Below are positions 56,881-64,000 of a DNA stretch of 64,000 nt, piece after piece. The stretch lies in the NCBI GenBank assembly GCA_000310025.1, contig FN649003.1, positions 336,062 to 400,061 on the forward strand, read 5' to 3'. The first letter of the stretch is position 1. Each line of letters starts with the position of its first letter. The notes under the pieces are model-generated. The model was not told the origin of the DNA. It made no database searches and saw nothing but the letters and a program-made list of their open reading frames with translations. The stretch comes from Ectocarpus siliculosus (taxonomy: Eukaryota > Sar > Phaeophyceae > Ectocarpales > Ectocarpaceae). Position numbers and translations under genes: made by a program.

Positions 56881-57444
56881 TTGCCAAATCGTGTTGAGGG
56901 TGGTCCTCATACCAGCGGCCTAAACAACCATGCAACTTATCGTGTGCGAATAGATCTGCTTCGTGGAGATGCAAGCATGTGGGAACTGTTGAGAATGCGA
57001 AAACGCATCGATAATGAGCCGCGGAGCGCAAAGCGCGACAAATTTTCCCCTCTTCCCAGGAGGGAAAAAGGCTCTAGACAAATTGTCGGCCGCTAGTTTG
57101 ATTACCGGGAAGCCTACACAAACCTCCTTTTCGACCAGAACGGGATCTATAGGACACCGATTGACCATTTGTTGGCTTTTGAGGAGGAAAACAAATGGGT
57201 CACTCCTCGTCACACCGGTGTGGTCGTGCTCCGAACAGATGGTCGTGTTGCACAGGAACTTGTGCCCAATATTCGTAGAAGTTACCTCTCCCCATCCCAG
57301 GACTTTCTCACGTCAAACGGGGAACACAAAAGCGGAGATCTGACGCGCGCGCGATTCAAACCAGCAGAAGAAACAGGGAGACAGAGACGAAACATCAGCA
57401 CAAACCACATCACCGCTGGGACGCTGATCCGTGGCCACCTATGA
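56881..57444 (+). pseudogene. Open frame broken by one stop, unknown origin
   Basis: Two frames (56881-57096 and 57169-57444) are in the same reading frame, with a single TGA between them and no other stop across ~188 codons. The text looks protein-like (IDLLRGDASMWELLRMRKRI; DHLLAFEEENKWV; GVVVLRTDGRVAQELVP) but matches no family I recognise. It could be a decayed gene or transposon piece, or chance. Confidence 0.25.
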
Positions 57445-60321
57445 AAACCAGGAGGGTCCGAGCCTATACGGCCTGCGTGGGGGACAGTCATGCGCCATGT
57501 GTGACCCGGTGGCTGTTGATGTTGAGTGGGTCTAACGGACTGCTTCATCAAACGGTAGAGTAATAAGATCTCTCACACATACATTCTCAAGTCCAGAGCA
57601 CACCTATCATCGAGAGAATCCTTCGAGGGCATGAGGTTCTACTGCTGTGCGTTGTCGGGGTGATTGCCCGGGATCGGTTCAGGTTGCGTACTTGCGCCGC
57701 GCTACTGACTGTCTTCGCAAAGCCGTCTGCTCTGCCTGCTGTTGATGCTGCTGGCTCTCTCGGGTCAAATTCATGGCCATCAACGACATTTTATCGCATA
57801 TGCGGCCTTCCCGCTGTGTGGAAGCACACACGCAGAAGAGGCACGCGTGCCGCATATACTGGCGGCGTCACACCGCCGAGGAGCACCAGCAGAGGCGTAG
57901 ACATAGGGTTGTGACATGCAGGGACGTGATAGACAGATGGTAACATTTGCATCAGGCTCACAACTTACCCGCCACATTCGTCTCATGCCTCCCGAGTTTC
58001 CCGCGAAGTGAAAGCATGGTGTGTGCTGTGTTGCATTAACGGAAAGAAACTGCACATGGAATGGTGCAAAATATTGGACGGGGGCCGCACAAACAAGTAC
58101 CTCGTCGCGCCTGTCGTACGCCTGTCCCTGGTGCACTTATCTGCACTACAAACGATTCACGGCTGCGTGCATTGGCATTGAGTCGGCTACCCCGCACCCC
58201 CCCTTCTACATGTTTTACACACGGAAACATTTCGGATGCCACCCGACGACATGAATACGAACATGATGGTATCGGACTGGGTCGCGATGTGCACCGTCCC
58301 ACCAACCGCTGCCCATTCCCAGGGACAACTACAACGTGCGCAGAGCCTCAGAAAAGTCGCGCGCGAAATGTACTTCTGCAGACAGGGACTGCTAGCCACC
58401 GATGTTGTTAGCAACCTCTGCTGATACACACTACCGACTGAGTGATATTCGAGCACTCCCTTGCAACGCTGCCCGTTCGGTTCTGTACGGCAACTTGTCC
58501 TTTCACTGAACTTGATAGTTAGGTGCTGTTCTTCTGCGTTTCAAGTACTACGTTATCGCTGCTATTGGCGACTTGGAAGCCACTCTGCAGGCTGGGAAAC
58601 AACGAACATGAGCACGGAGGGAAGTGCGGTATGGAGAATATGTGGGTGGTCCGAGCGCCACTTCCTGAAGAAGAATGTAACAGGCCAGAGAGCGGCAGGG
58701 CAGTTGCCTTGTGAATCGCTCACGACAAGCCAAATGATGTTGTCCATATAGTAGGAACAGCATGAGGACCGGCCAGTCGAGGTAAACCTCTCGCGTTCAA
58801 GGATCGGTCTGGGATTGTGAGGGAGAGACAATGAATGGTTGGTAAGATGCTCGATAGGACATGCGAACAGGAAGAGGCGATGTATCGCACGCGCAACAAA
58901 CGTTCGTACAAACCCTTAGGTGGGTGCTTTGACTGGATCACTTGCATGAACAAATCTAGACTATTCTGTCTGACACCATGGCCACATCTCGGCTTCGAGT
59001 TTGACCTAGGGCTAACTCTATTGCATTGCAGTATGGCCAAAATTTCACCATGAAAGGCCAGTTCAAGTCACTGTTCCCATGGGAATACTGTTTGTGGTTT
59101 GGTTTGCGTGGGTGAAGACTGTGAGGTATGTCGGTAGCGACAAGGTCAAGCCGTTGATCTGTCCTGCTCTGTGCGACACCAACAGACGGGTTGGTGCCCA
59201 ACATCCTGTAGTCCTATCTCGTGTTCGATTGCTAAGTGCTCTTTGGGTGGTCGTCAATAGAGCGAAAATCAAGATTTGCTGTCACCATTGCGTCATTTGA
59301 GGCGACCGTTGATCTCCTGTCTTTGCGAGAGAAATGGAGTATGTATTCTATAGCGCAGTGCATGGACGTCGGTCTCGGCTCGAGTTCTACAGTACATCTC
59401 ACCATGAGGGTGATCCTACAGGTGTACAGCCAGTGCGACAGCAGTGCATACATCTCTTGGATGCGGCCGCCATCGGACCGGCGGCAACCACCGGACAAGC
59501 AGTACCAGATGAAATCGGTGGTAACACGCCCGCCGACGGAAAGAAACTACAACTCAACTCACCGCGGCCGGAAACAGCAAGATAAGGAGCGTCACCTGTG
59601 GTCATGCCTGCGTTCTTCGTTCGACGGAGAGAGAGCGTGACGCAAAATCGGAAATACAGCCGCAGCCACGCCACGCCACGCCGCTAGCGAGGTTTTGATG
59701 CCAGAGGTGACCGGCTGGAGAGATTAGCTGGACGATGCAGACGGGAGACAGCGAGACAGCGAGAAAGCGAGACAACAGTGAGAAAGCGAGACAGCGAGAA
59801 AGCGAACAGGTCAGCGATCGTCGGTGCTATTTAGTAGGAAACACAAATACAAACACAGAAAATACTATACCCATTCGAGATATGACCACAGTCGAACTGG
59901 ATTTATTGCTGAGGCTGAGTCTTAAGGAATAATAAAAACACACACAGAAAGACTACCCATTCGAGATATACCCACAGTCGAACGGGATGTGTCTGAGGCT
60001 GAGTCTGCAGCAGTGAATGAGTGAGCAGGAGAACCGGTTCTTTCGGTCGCGAACCGGCACGCGGCAAAAGAAAAAAAAGAAAAAAATCGATGGAGACTAG
60101 CTGGCCGCCAGCAAGCCAGCACGCCAGCCGCAGCCGGCCATTTCTGTGTGTGTTGCATAATAGCTTAACGAGATGGAGAAAGGAGCAGACCAGACGGGCG
60201 AGTTGCTTCTGCTCCCTCTCCTGATGATCTCGTGCGACTGACCGATACACAAGACCTCATCCCAAACAAACATCTCAGGTGTGTACCACATGCACTTCGA
60301 TGAACTGCTGCACAGCAGTTA
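57445..60321. other. Non-coding, no gene recognised
   Basis: Short frames only. The minus-strand frame near 59232-59498 has a faint resemblance to the RNase H end of a copia polyprotein (RPTSMHCAIEYILHF; DFRSIDDHPKST), too weak to annotate. Confidence 0.4.
59742..60020 (+). repeat. GAGACAGC-type short repeat and an ~88-bp duplication
   Basis: Positions 59742-59812 repeat GAGACAGC / GAGAAAGC. Then CCCATTCGAGATAT, CCACAGTCGAACNGGAT and TGAGGCTGAGTCT occur twice, near 59869-59927 and 59957-60009. Confidence 0.7.
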
Positions 60322-61372
60322 GACCCTTCTTTATGGAAACATAATCTTGCAATTATATCTTGGCATTTTGACCCAAGATTTGCTCACAATATATCTCCGC
60401 GAAGATCTGCAGTATCGCGATTTTATGGGGGGAAAACCTTGAATCTTGAAAATGCGGCGTGTTGTTCCTCTCTTCTGCTTGAAGTTTAAAAAGGCACAAC
60501 GGCCACTTGGTCCACGGAAGATGCCAAGGTGTGGCGAAAAGTGAACATGACGCAGTTGTAGAAGGGGCATCCCTCCCCCAGCTGTATCGCCTCAACACTG
60601 TGGGTGGATACTAGCGATGGGCGCCTACCTGGGGTGCAAAATTGAATCCGTTGCCCACGAGCTCATGTCAAGCGGAGAAACAAAACTGTTCCATTGCTGT
60701 CCAACTGACAAGTGCATCAACCCGAGGCCGACGACACCCATGCACGTATCTCACGATGTAGCAGGCGTACCGAGGTCAAACCTCCGGCGCTGTCATCTGC
60801 ACCCATGGATTTGGCTCGGGTGCAAACGGTTTGGGTGTGGGGTGATTCGATGAAGAGATAGAAGCGTCGCACACGACAGAGCAGTGTTGGCAAAACGTTC
60901 CTCCTGCTCTATTTTTCTACTTCAAAATAAAGTACTCTTTGAACGGTCCCTCGACAGACTGGTGATGACGCACGTGGAACGAGCCAGGGCAAATACGCAT
61001 TTTTTTCGCGCGCCTTGGTTGCTTTCGTTCGCTGTCGGCCCCCGTGGCGCCAACACAGTGACGCCAGGGTGCGTTAGAGACCCTTGCGAATGTGCCACGT
61101 GCAGATTTCATGGCCTTATGGACGATTAGGTCGACTGATCTTCGGTGATCGCGCCGCACTGAGGCAAGATTTGTTACGCCGCCTCAAGATTTGTCGGAAG
61201 GCTCGTTTCGACAGATCTTGGGTCAAGATTTGTTCGAAAGGGCAGATTTCGGGCCTCGAGAAATCTTGGCCAAGATATATCGGAAGATTTTGCTCCCATA
61301 AATCGTGAAACTGGCAGATCTTGGCCAAGATCAAGATTTATCGACAAGATTTTGTTCCCATAAATCGGGGTC
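60322..61372. mobile_element. TA-flanked inverted-repeat element (Tc1/mariner-like, non-autonomous)
   Basis: The left end reads GACCCTTCTTTATGGAAACA then TAATCTTG. The right end, reverse-complemented, reads GACCCCGATTTATGGGAACA then AAATCTTG. The imperfect inverted repeat runs about 45 bp. The 1051-bp element is bounded by TA on both sides (60320-60321 and 61373-61374). Subterminal copies of ATCTTGGCCAAGAT, a perfect 14-bp palindrome, and of CCATAAATC occur on the right arm. No transposase frame is recognisable, and the family call rests on the TA duplication. Confidence 0.6.
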
Positions 61373-61374
61373 TA

Positions 61375-61925
61375 ATGCATACAATATAGAGCAGTACATC
61401 TACGTGTACATAGTCTACTGTGTCGGAGGTCCAGCACGGCCATTAAGCCCACACCGACATGCTCACACACCACTGCTGTTACCTGTAGTCTAAACCTATC
61501 AACTCTCGCCTGGCTCGCCTTCGCTGTATGCCACAACAACGACGCTACAACAACGAACCGTCAAATAAGGTCTCACGGCAAGGAGGGGGTGGGAGTAAAA
61601 TGTTTGGTGCTGGTACAGGAGTACTTACCGTAGTAAACACTGTACACCAAGAACACGCGAACACAAGCACCGGCAAATGTGTATGTACGGGTCATGTAGA
61701 GGGGGGGTGCTGCCATGAGTTTTATCCATAGTTTACAGCAAGCAAATAGAAGAAAAAAGAGAGAGTTACTAGACAATACCGGCTAATGCTGCCGTGTATG
61801 TAGACAAACGACACAAACCCTTGGAATATTGTTTATACTGTAGCACCCAAACATTCGTGATTTCGTTTACCCAAGGACTCCACACACACAAAACCCGAAA
61901 CACAATCTACGAGATTTCCACATAT
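61375..61925. other. Non-coding, no gene recognised
   Basis: No coding or structural feature that I can support. Confidence 0.4.
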
Positions 61926-62420
61926 ACAGTATGCCTTACCGATCACCATGGAGAAGACAACCCCGATCACCTACAATATGACCTTCAGATTGACATGGGA
62001 GCAAACCTACAGTAGTCCGATCAATCACCTCCCTTCGGACCTCGGGAGCATGCTCTAATTTCCGATGTCTTTCAGATCACATCGGGTAGACATAACCTCA
62101 ATCACTTATGCCCTTCTGATCACTCCGCGCAAACATGGCCCGATCATCTACCGTAAGAGTCGGAGAGACGGCACCCCCGTGTTAGCGTTTGTTGTAGCGT
62201 ATATCTCCAACTAGGAGGGTGCGAACACCAACCGATACCTCTCAGGAAAGACCTCGGCAAGATGTTTCCAAACCTACCCTTTTCGACAGGAGTACCCCCC
62301 TGGTTGTGGAGAAATGCGCTATACACAAACCCTAACACCGGGGTGCCATCTCTCCGACTCTTACGGTATGTCCCTCAGATCACCTCTGGTGAAGATGGCC
62401 CGATCTTTGTTCACTCATTC
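61926..62420 (+). repeat. Short tandem repeat array, about 45-50-bp unit
   Basis: Diverged units share CAGATCAC, GG-AGACA, CCCGATCA and TA--TATG-CCTT blocks (61940-62150), and the array resumes after 62368. It is interrupted by the MITE at 62151-62366. Confidence 0.6.
62151..62366. mobile_element. Stowaway-like MITE
   Basis: A 216-bp element with ~58-bp inverted repeats beginning CCGTAAGAGTCGGAGAGA, flanked by TA on each side (62149-62150, 62367-62368). Removing it and one TA restores a CATCTATGTCCCTCAGATCA continuation matching neighbouring repeat units, so insertion into TA is directly readable. Size, TA target and long terminal repeats suit a Tc1/mariner-derived MITE. There is no coding capacity. 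Confidence 0.8.
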
Positions 62421-63340
62421 ATTCTTGCCCATGACATCCGTAGGCAGGGCGTTCGGTTTCCAGTGTGAAACCGATTCCCGACTCCTTCAAAACATGCTGT
62501 TTCACTTTCGTGACCCTGCGCGAGAACTTCACAAATTCATTCTTGTCCATGACATTAATGTTGAGGGTTTTCTGTGCCCAAAGTCCAAGTGTGAAACCAA
62601 GTCCTGACTCCGACACGCATATCGCTGGTATGATCGAATCAGCAGCAGGACACCGCGGCGTCATGGCACAGAGAAGTACAAGTTTCACTGTCAGCTTCGA
62701 GGAGGCTTCCTCGTCGGGGGAACCGATATGAATCTGAAGCCACTTTAATACTTCACGACATTGATTAAAAAAACTGGCTGTGAAAATACTGTGAAGCCAA
62801 CACGACCATCCAAGGCAAAATAGTACCGTGTCGGTGAAACGTTAGGACCCCATGAACACGGGTTTGGCCAATGTCACTTTTTCCATCCACGAAATTCGCA
62901 GCAGATTCGGCGGCATCGGAGGAATACCCTACACCAACTATGACGAGTATCAAAAATAACATCTGCTGTTAACCCACCTTCGGCTCCCGCGCAATCGCTC
63001 TTCTCCGAAACGAATGCACCCTCCGAATCAGTTTCCGACCCGCACGCTCTTGCTGACGTTGGTGCACGAAACAGGGCGTACCCTCACTTGCTCCCCCCAC
63101 TCCTTCCCCCGCCGAGGTTGACGCTTACGTCCATTGGTAGTCGGGACCGTTCCACAACGGACGCCTATGGACCTCTGGGTGCTGGGTGCTGGCCACAGTG
63201 CTGACGGAATTGCTTGCCCACGTGACCAGGTTTCTCATTCGTTTGTATGCAGCGATGGAGATAGTCTTCAATGTGGCGATCCACCCTGCAACCTCGTTCG
63301 GCCGTCTTAAGAAACGCAACATGTAGGTCTACATGTATAG
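62421..63340. other. Non-coding, no gene recognised
   Basis: Near 62405-62615 there are two diverged copies of a block with TTCATTCTTG-CCATGACAT and AGTGTGAAACC-A-TCC. No gene is supported. Confidence 0.4.
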
Positions 63341-63344
63341 CGGC

Positions 63345-64000
63345 AACCTCACGTTGGTTTCGGCCGAATGGCGACTTGCACGACAGCCGGTGGCCGTGGG
63401 AACACAGCAAAATTGTTTTTGTGCCCATCGGGTGTGTTCTTGGAAGTTTTGCGCGGCGTCGTAACGGACCTTTACTTACGACACCGCCAAGGTGGTGCTA
63501 CGGCCGCATTCTTGAGCGTATCTCGGCAACCACATGTTGATTTCGGACAAATGACGACTTGTGCTACAGCTGGGGGCCGTGGAAAAAGGTATGTTCTATT
63601 GGAGGAGATTTTGGAAAGTTTCGCGCGGTGTCGCAAATAACGGCTTCCGACTGGTTGCTTACGATACCGCCGAGGTGGTGCTGCGGCCAAATTCTTGGGC
63701 TAATCTCGGGAACCACATGTTGGTTTTGGCCGAATGACGACTTGTGCGACGGCCGGATGGCTTGGAAACACAGCTCAATTTGTTTCGGACAAGTTGGGGG
63801 TGTTGTCGGAAAGTTATTTGCGGTGTCGTACACATAGACGCATGTGTTTGGCGACGTCGCCGAAATGGTGCCGTGACATCATTTTGAGCCATACCTCGGC
63901 AACCACCGGTCTCTATTGGACGAAAGAGGGCTTGCGCGATAGCTGAGAGCCGTAGGAACATAGAGGATTTGTTTTCGAAACGTGTTGTGTGTCCACACAG
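63345..64000. repeat. ~183-bp tandem satellite, running off the window
   Basis: The anchor GGTTTCGGCCGAATGGCGAC occurs at about 63356 and, with changes, near 63541, 63723 and 63909. Shared blocks are CTCGGCAACCACATGTTG, GACTTGTGCGACGGCC-G and CGCGGTGTCG. The array continues past the end. ORFs here are repeat by-products. Confidence 0.85.

Noticed and set aside
59232-59498. Possible copia RNase H remnant on the minus strand
   Set aside because: A few words resemble copia (RPTSMHCAIEYILHF) but the catalytic region is not recognisable and the frame breaks. It is too weak to annotate.
1-64000. CRISPR arrays, bacterial operons, riboswitches, ribosome binding sites
   Set aside because: The window is eukaryotic nuclear DNA with spliced genes. 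The tandem repeats present have no conserved-repeat/unique-spacer structure.

Overview
This window looks like nuclear DNA of a brown alga (Phaeophyceae), probably Ectocarpus or a relative. The reasons are compact exons split by 0.3-1.2 kb GT-AG introns, many G/C homopolymers and CAG/CTG tracts, a plastid-type leader with an F after the predicted signal-peptide cleavage site, animal-like secretory and endocytic families beside algal ones, and a rich mix of transposons. The genus is an inference. Nothing in the window is bacterial.

Gene-bearing left part (1-41 kb). I assembled gene models by matching splice phases by eye; every internal junction is GT-AG and keeps frame. They are: a possible first exon of an ABCC-type transporter (minus, 1533-1822); a MESD/Boca-like ER chaperone (minus, 3924-8395, 5 exons, 204 aa); head to head with it, a 1013-aa SPRY-domain protein (plus, 8875-14909, 8 exons); a bacterial-type peptidyl-tRNA hydrolase with a plastid-type leader (minus, 16820-20047, 4 exons, 380 aa); an unrecognised membrane protein (plus, 24737-29000, 7 exons, 423 aa); ribosomal protein eL39 (plus, 33574?-35183, 51 aa); and a PX plus EH domain protein that ends in its own NPF motif (minus, 37058-41151, 5 exons, 397 aa). 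A 100-N assembly gap lies in an intron of the last gene. These are separate genes, not an operon. Several repeat families are seeded in their introns.

Transposon-rich middle. A non-autonomous hAT element (22204-23652) has a perfect 8-bp target duplication and dense GGCGGTA-type subterminal arrays. A nearly pristine Ty1/copia retrotransposon (41878-48993) has 325-bp LTRs with one difference seen between them, a 5-bp target duplication, a polypurine tract and one long polyprotein frame. That frame is interrupted between integrase and reverse transcriptase by a single UAG in the UAG-CAA-CUA context, which fits the UAG-CAR-YYA readthrough consensus.

Repeat-dominated right part (49-64 kb). A pair of ~300-bp LTR-like direct repeats flanks a 266-codon coiled-coil ORF. 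It is followed by ~3.7 kb of degenerate ~89-bp satellite, a ~1.05-kb TA-flanked inverted-repeat element, a 216-bp Stowaway-like MITE inserted into a short tandem array, and a ~183-bp satellite that runs off the window end. I see no convincing host gene after 49 kb.
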